From the IMG/VR virus record IMGVR_UViG_3300033141_001123, positions 1 to 43,405 of that record: a stretch of 43,405 nucleotides of DNA. One strand, written 5' to 3'. The notes under the pieces are model-generated. The model did no database searches. It was given only the letters and a program-made list of their open reading frames with translations, and was not told the origin of the DNA. The translations under genes and the position numbers were made by a program. Source of the stretch: a virus. Position 1 is the stretch's first letter. Each line of letters opens with the position of its first letter. Shown here one piece after another: positions 23,455 through 29,701 of this stretch.

Positions 23455-23482
23455 ATGATATAATGATATAATGATATAATGA
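23455..23482 (+). repeat. Tandem repeat of ATGATATA
   Basis: Three and a half copies of the eight-base unit ATGATATA occur in tandem (23455-23482), just before the next ribosome site. It is a short AT-rich direct repeat that could act as an iteron or simply reflect slippage. Confidence 0.6.
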
Positions 23483-23500
23483 CCATTTAGCAATGAACAC

Positions 23501-23521
23501 AAAGGAGGATTACATATGTGA
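23501..23521 (+). promoter_or_regulatory. Ribosome site followed by a start-stop (ATG TGA)
   Basis: AAAGGAGGATTACAT is followed by ATG at 23516-23518 and then directly by TGA. The ribosome site is as strong as those of the real genes, yet the frame contains no sense codon beyond the start. It resembles a minimal translated leader or ribosome-stalling element. It could also be the wreck of a lost gene. Confidence 0.45.
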
Positions 23522-23570
23522 ATTAGACATTTGATCGGACAAGCACAAATTCAACAAAGGGAGGCACAAA

Positions 23571-23843
23571 ATGTCACAAGTACAAAAAGCTACAAGCGCA
23601 GCAAAGTGTTACATCGCCAGAAAAAACAGAACCGAACATCCTGATGGTAAATGCGATAGTGGTGGCCGTTGGTATCCCACAGAAGGTGAGAGACAAGCGT
23701 GCTGCCATAACATTCGCACACCATCTAGAAGATGGCCATGGAGCCTTGTAAAACATTGCCGCACGAAAAAGCACGTAGCAAATCTGTTTGGCGTTACGGT
23801 AGCAGAGATAAACAAAGCTATAAAGGAGATGCAAGACAAATGA
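23571..23843 (+). CDS. Small Cys-rich early protein
   Basis: This 90-residue basic protein has conserved-looking Cys/Trp/His positions: AAKCYIARKN, GKCDSGGRWYP, RQACCHNIR, RRWPWSLVKHCRTKKHVANLFGV. Cysteines at about 13, 28, 44-45 and 63 could form a metal site. The C-terminus (HVANLFGVTVAEINKAI) is helix-turn-helix-like. AAAGGGAGG precedes the ATG. I do not recognise a named family. Confidence 0.6.
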   Translation: MSQVQKATSAAKCYIARKNRTEHPDGKCDSGGRWYPTEGERQACCHNIRTPSRRWPWSLVKHCRTKKHVANLFGVTVAEINKAIKEMQDK

Positions 23844-24562
23844 ACGAGCAACAAGCACGTGAGTGGCTTGCGGAGCGTGACTGCTACGTGAGCGAATACG
23901 ATGGCGAAACTTTTGTCATTGTAGAATGTCAATATGACGATCCAGTAGATGATCCACTTTTCGAGCAAGTTTTGTTAGCCCTTGGGATTGATGAGGCCGA
24001 TTTATACTACCAGTGGGGTTACAGCGACAATTATACAACTTGCAGTAACTGCTGTGAAGTTATTCGCACATCGCCAACCCATGCTTGCTGGACGCCGGAC
24101 TATTGGGTCAATATTGACGATGGAGAAATCCTTTGTCAAAAATGTACCAAAGAGAATAGCGACGATTATTTTGCGTGGCTTGCAAAAGCTACAGCAGAGG
24201 TACGTGCTATTGGTTGCGTGCTAAGGCCACTCGAAGACTATGGCTTCACAAAAGTAGTGAGCGATTTGCGCTACGGCCTACACCCAGGTGAAAGCGACGA
24301 TCCACATAAACTCATCACTTGGGCGCATGAACACAACTTCGAGATCGCTTTCGATGTCAGCCAAAATCCATTTACAACAGAGTTCGACGTTTACTTGCGC
24401 AAACAACCATCGAGCGCCGATAAAGTTGTCAACGTCGAGCAAGTTCGCAAGGCTCTTCTTGTTACGCCACAAAACGAATATTCAAGTTTGCGCTCACAAT
24501 TCCGCCAGTACCCAACTCCCGCAATGATTTGTGAAGTACAACTAAAAGGAGGCCACAAGTAG
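23840..24562 (+). CDS. Hypothetical early protein with Cys pairs
   Basis: This 240-residue protein starts MNEQQAREWLAERDC. CSNCCEVI and CQKCTKE form two Cys pairs that could hold a zinc ion; the rest alternates acidic helix and strand without a known motif. The ATG overlaps the stop of the previous gene (ATGA), so I prefer it over the longer frame from 23732. Likely part of the same early transcript. Function unknown. Confidence 0.6.
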   Translation: MNEQQAREWLAERDCYVSEYDGETFVIVECQYDDPVDDPLFEQVLLALGIDEADLYYQWGYSDNYTTCSNCCEVIRTSPTHACWTPDYWVNIDDGEILCQKCTKENSDDYFAWLAKATAEVRAIGCVLRPLEDYGFTKVVSDLRYGLHPGESDDPHKLITWAHEHNFEIAFDVSQNPFTTEFDVYLRKQPSSADKVVNVEQVRKALLVTPQNEYSSLRSQFRQYPTPAMICEVQLKGGHK

Positions 24563-24565
24563 AGA

Positions 24566-24772
24566 ATGATAGAAGCACAATGGGTTGACACCAAAACATA
24601 CAGGTACAATACTTGTCCTGTATGCGAGGACACCAAAGTAAAAATGCTAAACGAGGACTTTGATGGTAGCTACATAGTTACTATTGAGTGTAAAACCTGC
24701 GGCGCATTATGGGTAGAGCTTCATACACTCACGGGCGTGTACGTCATCAGCGAAAAAGAGATCGTAAAGTAG
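24566..24772 (+). CDS. Small zinc-ribbon protein
   Basis: This 68-residue protein has one clear zinc ribbon: CPVCEDTK (17-24) and CKTCGALW (42-49). The rest is beta-type. An AAAAGGAGG site lies further upstream (about 24544-24553) and overlaps the end of the previous gene. A role in nucleic-acid or protein binding is likely, but nothing is specific. Confidence 0.6.
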   Translation: MIEAQWVDTKTYRYNTCPVCEDTKVKMLNEDFDGSYIVTIECKTCGALWVELHTLTGVYVISEKEIVK

Positions 24773-24839
24773 TGTAGCACACAACGTGCAGCAGATAAAA
24801 CAACACGCACAAAACTGTGCAGAAAGAAGCGATGACAAT

Positions 24840-25145
24840 ATGGAAATGTTTATATTTTATCCATCACCTAGAAACACCAAACTGGTATGCGTCGAACTCC
24901 AGAGGCAAGACAATCGCGACTGGCTTCTGGTGTACTTTTCCTACGACACAGCTGTTGCATTCTATTCATGTAAGCGCGAGATCATAGTCTCACAGAATGT
25001 GTGGTCGAAAACAACTGGTCGACATTTGAATGAGATAGATGGGGGTGCAAAAGAAAAGAGAGTGCCATACAACGAGTTCAAAAAACTGCTAGCAAAAGCC
25101 TTACAGGCATTCGTGACCAAACAAAGCAAAGGAGAGAACAAATAA
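24840..25145 (+). CDS. Hypothetical early protein
   Basis: This 101-residue protein starts MEMFIFYPSPRNTK. It contains a beta-rich first half (LVCVELQRQDNRDWLLVYF) and a basic helical C-terminus (FKKLLAKALQAFVTKQ). The frame opens earlier at a GTG (24786), but AGAAAGAAG before 24840 makes the later start plausible; neither is certain. It is the last gene before a strong terminator. Confidence 0.5.
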   Translation: MEMFIFYPSPRNTKLVCVELQRQDNRDWLLVYFSYDTAVAFYSCKREIIVSQNVWSKTTGRHLNEIDGGAKEKRVPYNEFKKLLAKALQAFVTKQSKGENK

Positions 25146-25173
25146 AGGAGACGCCATTCTAAAACTATCTCTC

Positions 25174-25204
25174 AAAAAGCCCTCTCTTCGGAGAGGGCTT
25201 TTTT
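25174..25204 (+). terminator. Rho-independent terminator with TTCG loop
   Basis: AAAAAGCCCTCTC pairs with GAGAGGGCTTTTTT around the stable TTCG tetraloop (25187-25190). The A-tract before and T-tract after make it usable on both strands. It ends the 23571-25145 gene group. Confidence 0.9.
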
Positions 25205-25243
25205 AGTGTAACGAAGCCATCTCACAAAGAAAAGGAGTGCACA

Positions 25244-25612
25244 ATGTTGACACCCACCAACGAAAAGCGAACGAAAGACCTTGGAGTTTTGCGTGAACAA
25301 TTGCACCTTATGATCGAGTTCATGGACAACACTCCAAATGTCAACGGAAGTTATGCAGCAACAGAATGGTGCAATGAACTGCCAGCATACCCAAATCACT
25401 ATACAGTGGAAGAGTGGCAATCTCAACCTGACAACATTCCGGTGTGGTATATCTGGTGGTTCTACAAGGCTGAGCTGGAACTTGCTGGCTTTTATGACCT
25501 CCACAAAGAAGCTGAGGAACTTCCTATTGCCGACCTCTTGGCTGCAAGCAGAGTGTTGAGCGAAACAACTTTAGGCGACAAAATGTTCTCAACAAAGGAG
25601 GAACAACAATGA
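25244..25612 (+). CDS. Hypothetical early protein
   Basis: This 122-residue protein is acidic and aromatic, with WYIWWFYKAELELAGFYDLHKEAEEL in the middle. It has no metal motif. AAAGGAG lies seven bases before the ATG. Its stop overlaps the start of a 17-residue peptide (ATGA). Function unknown. Confidence 0.6.
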   Translation: MLTPTNEKRTKDLGVLREQLHLMIEFMDNTPNVNGSYAATEWCNELPAYPNHYTVEEWQSQPDNIPVWYIWWFYKAELELAGFYDLHKEAEELPIADLLAASRVLSETTLGDKMFSTKEEQQ

Positions 25613-25662
25613 GATCCACAACTGAATCGGATACACTTGCCGCGCTAAAAGCGGCATGGTAA
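25609..25662 (+). CDS. 17-residue micropeptide
   Basis: The frame encodes MRSTTESDTLAALKAAW and then stops. AAAGGAGG lies seven bases before the ATG, and the start overlaps the stop of the preceding gene (ATGA). The peptide is amphipathic helix-like. The strong site and overlap argue that it is translated; its role is unknown. Confidence 0.45.
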   Translation: MRSTTESDTLAALKAAW

Positions 25663-25693
25663 ATTGACAACGATAACAAAGGAGAGCAACGAA

Positions 25694-26068
25694 ATGACAG
25701 GCGAAATGTACTCAATCAATCAGGATGGAGAGGATAGCAGTGGCAACACATGGCCATTACACGCTGCTATCGCAAAAACATTGCGGGCCGACGGTTATGA
25801 TGCTACGCTGCAACCTTTCGACCAATATCAAGGCCCATACATTCTTGTGGGCAAAGATGTTCGAGTCGGAAACGCCCCGTACAGATTAGCAGTTCAAAAC
25901 GCAGGCGTTATCAGATTGTGGATTGGCGCTGCTAATAATACACAGGAGGGACTATTGCTTATCTATCGTGAGGACACGGAAACTCTCAGTGACTCGTTTT
26001 GGTGTGAGGACATTGAGAGCGCAGTAGCTTGTGCCAGAGAATTGCTGACACAAAAGGAGGTTACGTGA
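25694..26068 (+). CDS. Hypothetical early protein
   Basis: This 124-residue protein starts MTGEMYSINQDGED. VGKDVRVGNAPYRLAVQNAGVIRLWIG suggests a small beta fold. AAAGGAG lies nine bases before the ATG at 25694; a TTG at 25664 is not supported. Its stop overlaps the GTG of the next gene. No family recognised. Confidence 0.55.
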   Translation: MTGEMYSINQDGEDSSGNTWPLHAAIAKTLRADGYDATLQPFDQYQGPYILVGKDVRVGNAPYRLAVQNAGVIRLWIGAANNTQEGLLLIYREDTETLSDSFWCEDIESAVACARELLTQKEVT

Positions 26069-26298
26069 GTCAATGGCGAGCAGTTGCCGACGAAAAAGTG
26101 CCAGTGCATATAGATGTTATTATATGCTACAAGAATCCCAGCACATTTGCTAAGGACGGAAATTGTATCACCTTAGCAAGGTCTTGGAAAAAAGACGGCC
26201 TAAATTATGTGTGCTGGCCACGTAACACATTGATCCCTCATTCTTGGATCACATTTTGGATGCCATTTGAGTTGCCACCACAACCGGAGGTCACATGA
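26065..26298 (+). CDS. DUF551-like small protein
   Basis: This 77-residue protein starts with GTG (VSQWRAVADEKVPVHIDVIIC) and ends with HSWITFWMPFELPPQP. The W-x-x-x-x-x-E-x-x-P start, the central strand, and the T-x-W-M-P-x-x-x-P-P ending match the DUF551 family, common in phages and of unknown function. AAAGGAGG lies five bases upstream and the start overlaps the previous stop (GTGA). Confidence 0.65.
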   Translation: MSQWRAVADEKVPVHIDVIICYKNPSTFAKDGNCITLARSWKKDGLNYVCWPRNTLIPHSWITFWMPFELPPQPEVT

Positions 26299-26561
26299 AA
26301 GGCTGGCGTTTTTACGAGGAGTTTGAGACAACCAAACGTAAAGTATCAACGGGAAATGTGATCGCACTTGATATAGACCCATTGACACTAGCGTTCACAG
26401 GATATACGTGTGTATCTGCGCTATACTTTGAGCCAAACTCGCCCGTTGCATCAAGTAGTGCCTTTTTCTGTTATATTCAACACTACTGCAAGCGTGTGAG
26501 TGAAGCCAGAGCACGTAAAATTCACCCAAAACTTTTTGAGTACCTAGAAAGAGAGGACTGA
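26295..26561 (+). CDS. Hypothetical early protein
   Basis: This 88-residue protein starts MKGWRFYEEFETTKRK. GNVIALDIDPLTLAF and YTCVSALYF suggest beta-strands; the C-terminus is basic and helical. The ATG overlaps the previous stop (ATGA) and GGAGG precedes it. Function unknown. Confidence 0.55.
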   Translation: MKGWRFYEEFETTKRKVSTGNVIALDIDPLTLAFTGYTCVSALYFEPNSPVASSSAFFCYIQHYCKRVSEARARKIHPKLFEYLERED

Positions 26562-26563
26562 CA

Positions 26564-27082
26564 ATGCCACGCAAATGTGTGTATGACTACTATGACGTGT
26601 ACATTCCACGAGACGCAGTTCCAGATGATGCAGAATGTGAGTTCGAGAATCAAGATATTTTCGAGATCGCATTTGTGGAGGCTAGAATGCGCACACGCAT
26701 CTATGCAATGCCTTGTGTGTGGACAGCAACATTGATCGACGATCCTGATTCTGCTAACTATCACGTGCGCGTCAGGCGTAAGCGTTACAGTGTACCACAT
26801 CTACACTATCATGTGCTAATTGGTGTGCCTGGCTACATGCCAGTCACAAATGATGTCTGCAAATCCAGGACTGAGGCAGAATGTTGTGCGCTTTGGTACG
26901 CCAAAAACTTCCGTAAATGCTGGGACAGTTATAATGATCGCGCAGTATATCACGTTGAAGGCAATAAGCGCGACGGTTATGAGATTTATTGTCCCAACGG
27001 TATACGTCCAGAGGATGTGTATATGACAATTCACATAACGGCATGTTCCGAGGAAGAGTGCCTGAGAAAAACGGAGGACTAA
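26564..27082 (+). CDS. Hypothetical early protein
   Basis: This 172-residue protein starts MPRKCVYDYYDVYIP. It has an HLHYHVLIG stretch and several cysteines in the C-terminal half (ECCALWYAKNFRKCW, CSEEEC). The repeated acidic N-terminus and scattered Tyr do not match a family I know. It starts three bases after the preceding gene. It could be a DNA mimic or metal-binding protein, but this is a guess. Confidence 0.55.
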   Translation: MPRKCVYDYYDVYIPRDAVPDDAECEFENQDIFEIAFVEARMRTRIYAMPCVWTATLIDDPDSANYHVRVRRKRYSVPHLHYHVLIGVPGYMPVTNDVCKSRTEAECCALWYAKNFRKCWDSYNDRAVYHVEGNKRDGYEIYCPNGIRPEDVYMTIHITACSEEECLRKTED

Positions 27083-27091
27083 GACATTACA

Positions 27092-27313
27092 ATGAAAGTT
27101 ATCAGAGCATTAGCAGAGGCTCAAACAGATGCTGCGAATCTGCTCGAACAGTTGGTAGACATCGAACATGGTCTATACCAAGCGAGTGCTGGTGAACACC
27201 ACATTCAAACTATCAACAAACTATCAATACAGTTGATTTACATTGAGAGAGATCTTTTTGCCGTGCAGCGTGCTTTGTGGAAGCGCCTGCTAAATAATAA
27301 GGAGCAAGTATAA
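27092..27313 (+). CDS. Small helical early protein
   Basis: This 73-residue protein starts MKVIRALAEAQTDAANLLEQ and is predicted entirely helical, with a coiled-coil-like heptad pattern. It ends in a TAATG overlap with the next gene. Function unknown. Confidence 0.55.
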   Translation: MKVIRALAEAQTDAANLLEQLVDIEHGLYQASAGEHHIQTINKLSIQLIYIERDLFAVQRALWKRLLNNKEQV

Positions 27314-27564
27314 TGAATCCCATTCGCACGGCGGTTAGTATTTTCAGAAGCGGCAAGATTTGGCAAGGCTATGCGCTTTACGGCGACAAAACAAAGGTGG
27401 CAATTCAATCGCAAGGGTTTGTCATACAAGTAGAGATGACACAACGCGAGGACGGTAGACCACAAGCTACAGTACAAGTTTGTGGCAACACAATTTTCAA
27501 CACCGAAGACCATTTGCTAGAAGCGCCAGAGATTGCTGACAGCTCGAGCGTCGTCATACTCTAG
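27313..27564 (+). CDS. Small beta-rich early protein
   Basis: This 83-residue protein starts MNPIRTAVSIFRSGKIW. The alternating strands (GYALYGDKTKVAIQSQG, FVIQVEMTQ, ATVQVCG) suggest a small beta-barrel. It is the last gene before a 405-base noncoding stretch. Function unknown. Confidence 0.5.
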   Translation: MNPIRTAVSIFRSGKIWQGYALYGDKTKVAIQSQGFVIQVEMTQREDGRPQATVQVCGNTIFNTEDHLLEAPEIADSSSVVIL

Positions 27565-27632
27565 CAAAGTAGGCGCGTGCTTCTGTGGCATCGACTAGTC
27601 AATAACATCCACCCCCTTATAACCTCTAAAAA

Positions 27633-27701
27633 ATAGGCGAACGGTTTTTCAGACACAATTGTAATTTACCGACAACAAAACCTGAAAAACCGTTCACCTA
27701 T
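27633..27701. repeat. 20-base inverted repeat
   Basis: ATAGGCGAACGGTTTTTCAG (27633-27652) is mirrored at 27682-27701 by CTGAAAAACCGTTCACCTAT, 19 of 20 positions matching, with 29 bases between. There is no clean T-run after the second arm. It may be a regulatory cruciform, a transcript end or part of an origin. Confidence 0.6.
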
Positions 27702-27805
27702 CCCCAAACCATAACAAAACCATAACCTATCGCACAACACCTAGACATTCACCTACATCATAAATCCTCACACCAACACCTATTCACATTCTATCAATTT
27801 GCCTA
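27696..27805 (+). repeat. C/A-rich stretch with repeated ACCTA
   Basis: ACCTA recurs at 27696, 27725, 27739, 27751 and 27778, with GCCTA at 27801, in a stretch almost without G on the plus strand. Spacings are irregular (12-29 bases). It may be a protein-binding array or a strand-biased single-stranded DNA region; the short unit makes chance possible. Confidence 0.3.
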
Positions 27806-27846
27806 CAGGTCATTGCAACTTTCACATTCCACAATCGCTGACAGTC

Positions 27847-27875
27847 TTGACCCTAAAGACATTCTGTGCTATACT
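27847..27875 (+). promoter_or_regulatory. Sigma-70-type promoter
   Basis: TTGACC (27847-27852) and TATACT (27870-27875) are separated by exactly 17 bases. Each hexamer matches five of six consensus bases. Transcription would start near 27882, giving an approximately 88-base structured leader before the gene at 27970. Confidence 0.7.
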
Positions 27876-27893
27876 ATATGCACCGTGAGCGAG

Positions 27894-27947
27894 GTGTCCT
27901 ATAGGGGCACTTTGCGCCAAAAAACCTTTTGGACTATATGCAAGTCC
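27894..27947 (+). promoter_or_regulatory. CCTATA leader element, copy B, with competing hairpins
   Basis: Right after the promoter start point lies GTGTCC-TATAG-GGGCAC (27894-27910, one wobble pair). Next is CCAAAA-AACC-TTTTGG (27917-27932), then GGACT-ATATGCA-AGTCC (27931-27947). The last two share GG at 27931-27932 and cannot form together, as in attenuators. The CCTATA(A/G)GG(A/G)CACTTT core also occurs at 22898. The gene behind it encodes a putative DNA-binding protein. Confidence 0.5.
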
Positions 27948-27969
27948 AAACAAATGAAGGGGGACAAAA

Positions 27970-28356
27970 ATGGCAGTGCAAGAAATTGATGGTCAGTTGA
28001 GTATCGTCATCGAAATTGACGAAGATGGTTATTTTGACGTGCGCAACGCAGCCCTGTATCTGGGCAAGACGGCTAGCTACGTAAGGGTGCTGGCAAAAAA
28101 GGGTGTGCTTGACTTTGTGGAAGATGACGAAGGTGGTATGCTATTCCACCGCGATGCCCTCGATGCCTACGCAGCTTTGCCAAAACGTAGCGGTCGAAGA
28201 GCTGGAGCAATTCCTTACACCACACTGTCAAGTGTTGGCCGTAAGCTGCGATCAGTTATCTTGATGGTAGAACGAAGCGACATTGACGAAAGCGATAAGG
28301 AAACTACACTCAAGGTATTGCAAGCTCTGCTCGACGCTAGCATAGCAGAAAGCTGA
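27970..28356 (+). CDS. Putative DNA-binding regulator (HTH_17/excisionase-like)
   Basis: This 128-residue protein has DEDGYFDVRNAALYLGKTASYVRVLAKKGVLDFVEDDEGGMLFHRDALDAYAAL, which matches the excisionase/HTH_17 pattern: entry helix, recognition helix, turn and a D-A-L-D-A-Y closing helix. The remainder is basic then helical. It has its own promoter and a structured leader, and ends before two strong hairpins, so it is an isolated transcription unit. It may control the phage switch or repress its own promoter. GAAGGGGGA lies before the ATG. Confidence 0.6.
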   Translation: MAVQEIDGQLSIVIEIDEDGYFDVRNAALYLGKTASYVRVLAKKGVLDFVEDDEGGMLFHRDALDAYAALPKRSGRRAGAIPYTTLSSVGRKLRSVILMVERSDIDESDKETTLKVLQALLDASIAES

Positions 28357-28425
28357 ATCAAATTAGACCCCGTGGAAAGAAGGGTCAAAATAGACCGATG
28401 GACATCACCTTTCCACTATTATCTG

Positions 28426-28463
28426 GGAAATGCCACGGATTGATTGCGTCCGTGGCATTTTCC
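28426..28463 (+). terminator. Terminator-like hairpin
   Basis: GGAAATGCCACGGA (28426-28439) and TCCGTGGCATTTTCC (28449-28463) pair with one bulged base, loop TTGATTGCG region. A four-base T-run is built into the stem. It lies 70 bases after the stop of the regulator gene. Confidence 0.6.
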
Positions 28464-28476
28464 ACCTCCTCTGATT

Positions 28477-28519
28477 TGGGATAACATCAAGGTTTAGCAG
28501 GGGCCTTGATGTTATCCCA
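28477..28519. terminator. Perfect 16-base hairpin
   Basis: TGGGATAACATCAAGG (28477-28492) is the exact reverse complement of CCTTGATGTTATCCCA (28504-28519), loop TTTAGCAGGGG. A T-run (TTTTT at about 28524) follows after a few bases, so an intrinsic terminator is possible. It may instead be a strong operator. It is one of the longest perfect stems in the window. Confidence 0.6.
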
Positions 28520-28531
28520 CTAGTTTTTCAC

Positions 28532-28669
28532 ATGAGTCAATGTAAGTCAGTTCAATTTCCAACATGGCGCGGTTGGCGTTCTGGCGAAAACGCTGATAGA
28601 ATCTCAAATGCACGCCCATGGGTCAGTAAAGTCGTAAAAAATCTCTGGCAAGGATATACAAATAAGTGA
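28532..28669 (+). CDS. 45-residue hypothetical protein
   Basis: The frame starts ATGAGTCAATG and encodes a small basic protein with several tryptophans (PTWRGWRSGEN, ARPWVSKVVKNLWQGY). Its TGA overlaps the GTG of the next gene. No good ribosome site precedes the ATG, which follows a T-run. The overlap is the main support. Confidence 0.35.
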   Translation: MSQCKSVQFPTWRGWRSGENADRISNARPWVSKVVKNLWQGYTNK

Positions 28670-28992
28670 GCCTAAAAGTTTACGTAGCGGGCCCTTATAC
28701 CAAAGGCGACAAAACACAAAATGTTCGTGTAGCAATTGGCGTAGGAGAGCGTTTGGCTGCACTCGATTTTGTCCCCTTTATTCCACATCTAACACACTTC
28801 TGGCACATATTATATCCGCACCCTATAGAGTTTTGGTATGCCTACGACATGTTATGGTTAGAGACTTGCGATTGTGTGCTTCGCATTCCAGGCGAGAGTA
28901 GAGGCGCGGATGCTGAAGTATATCGCGCTAAGGCATGTGGGATACCAATCTACTATAGCATAAAAGAACTAGTAACATCTGAGAAGGAATAG
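28666..28992 (+). CDS. DUF4406 / nucleoside 2-deoxyribosyltransferase-like protein
   Basis: This 108-residue protein starts with GTG (SLKVYVAGPYTKGDKTQNV). VAGPYT-x-GD, RLAALDFVPFIPHLTHFWHI and the acidic/aspartate pocket CDCVLRIPGESRGADAEVYRAKACGIPIYY match the DUF4406/NDT-like fold. Such enzymes cleave or exchange the N-glycosidic bond of nucleotides. It may salvage nucleotides or degrade a signalling nucleotide. It overlaps the preceding frame (GTGA). Confidence 0.75.
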   Translation: MSLKVYVAGPYTKGDKTQNVRVAIGVGERLAALDFVPFIPHLTHFWHILYPHPIEFWYAYDMLWLETCDCVLRIPGESRGADAEVYRAKACGIPIYYSIKELVTSEKE

Positions 28993-28993
28993 A

Positions 28994-29104
28994 ATGACGA
29001 TTTTGGACTGGTTACTTGTTCCAATATCCGTAGCGCGTGGCGTTTTATCTATCCTCCTTGTTATTGTCTTCATTTTGCTTGCCCGCGAAAAGATGGACTA
29101 CTAA
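28994..29104 (+). CDS. 36-residue membrane peptide
   Basis: The frame encodes MTILDWLLVPISVARG followed by a hydrophobic segment VLSILLVIVFILLA and a charged end (REKMDY). GAAGGAA lies six bases before the ATG, and the start follows the stop of the previous gene by one base. It is a plausible single-span membrane protein. Confidence 0.5.
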   Translation: MTILDWLLVPISVARGVLSILLVIVFILLAREKMDY

Positions 29105-29119
29105 TAGACACGTGCTAAC

Positions 29120-29440
29120 ATGGAGATGCCATTGCCTCAGATAACAAAACTCAGCACCTATAGATGTTTGCTGTTTGCTACAACCTTTTGCGCCACTGGC
29201 AAATGCCCTCATCTACCAAAATGCTACACTGATCCGACGTGGCCAGACGATGTTGCCTGCTTCATAAAGGGTAAGAAACCTTGCCCAGAATATCACCACT
29301 GTATTTGCACGCAACCAATTCCTCCATCTCCAGAACTTCAAAAGGCATACTTCGCTTGGAAGGAAAAGTACACCATCGACAATCCAGAGTATGATGAATC
29401 AGCAGAGCTTTATGGTTCCTACAAGGACTCTATGCTTTAA
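29120..29440 (+). CDS. Cys-rich hypothetical protein
   Basis: This 106-residue protein has many cysteines in its first 65 residues: RCLLFATTFCATGKCPHLPKCY, DDVACFIKGKKPCPEYHHCIC. The pattern suggests metal binding. The C-terminal half is acidic and helical. Its stop overlaps the next start (TAATG). Function unknown. Confidence 0.55.
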   Translation: MEMPLPQITKLSTYRCLLFATTFCATGKCPHLPKCYTDPTWPDDVACFIKGKKPCPEYHHCICTQPIPPSPELQKAYFAWKEKYTIDNPEYDESAELYGSYKDSML

Positions 29441-29697
29441 TGAGAAGCGTAAAGGAACCATCGCCACTGAAAGTACACTTTGAGGAAGTAGAGATAGGTA
29501 ACATTCCGTGTCCTGCTTGCAACGCCAAATTGCTTTTACCGATGGGTGTGCTTCCATTTGCTTTTTGCCCCAAATGTGGTCGATACTTCAAGATGTCATT
29601 TGAATGTCGCTATTGCCATGAACTATTTAATCGAATAAGCGCAGATGGTCTCTGTTCGCTGTGTCAAACCAGGGCCTTCACATTCGGAGAGAACTGA
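29440..29697 (+). CDS. Double zinc-ribbon protein
   Basis: This 85-residue protein has four C-x2-C knuckles: CPACNAKL, CPKCGRYF, CRYCHELF and CSLCQTRA. They would form two zinc ribbons. Such proteins often bind nucleic acids. It lies just upstream of the DNA methyltransferase. AATG overlap with the previous gene. Confidence 0.65.
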   Translation: MRSVKEPSPLKVHFEEVEIGNIPCPACNAKLLLPMGVLPFAFCPKCGRYFKMSFECRYCHELFNRISADGLCSLCQTRAFTFGEN

Positions 29698-29701
29698 TAC
29701 A

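Larger units (their letters stand above)
22762..23515. other. Long noncoding, AT-rich regulatory stretch
   Basis: About 750 bases between 22762 and 23515 hold no supported gene. The stretch contains the first copy of a CCTATA leader element, a very AT-rich block with a long inverted repeat, several small hairpins and a tandem repeat, listed separately. Inside it, TTGTCA (23081-23086) and TAAAGT (23104-23109) are 17 bases apart and could be a weak promoter. The hairpin GTAAAG-TTAG-CTTTAC follows at 23103-23118. It could hold an origin of replication, small RNAs or both. Confidence 0.45.
27565..27969. other. Noncoding stretch before a regulator gene
   Basis: No supported gene lies between 27565 and 27969. 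It contains a long imperfect inverted repeat, a C/A-rich stretch poor in G on the plus strand with repeated ACCTA, a promoter and a structured leader, listed separately. CGACTAGTC (about 27586) is a further small palindrome. The sequence has features of both a terminator/promoter boundary and a replication region. Confidence 0.45.

Noticed and set aside
27696-27805. CRISPR array
   Set aside because: The repeated unit is only five bases and spacings are irregular.
27898-27913. T7-type promoter
   Set aside because: Only CTATAGGG resembles such promoters; no single-subunit RNA polymerase gene is visible and a good sigma-70 promoter lies just upstream.
27884-27988. GTG-started frame through the copy B leader
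   Set aside because: The GTG has no ribosome site and the frame overlaps the regulator gene; the hairpins explain the region better.
29645-29701. N-terminal extension of the methyltransferase from 29645
   Set aside because: It overlaps the zinc-ribbon gene in another frame; the ATG at 29702 has a ribosome site and gives the typical start.
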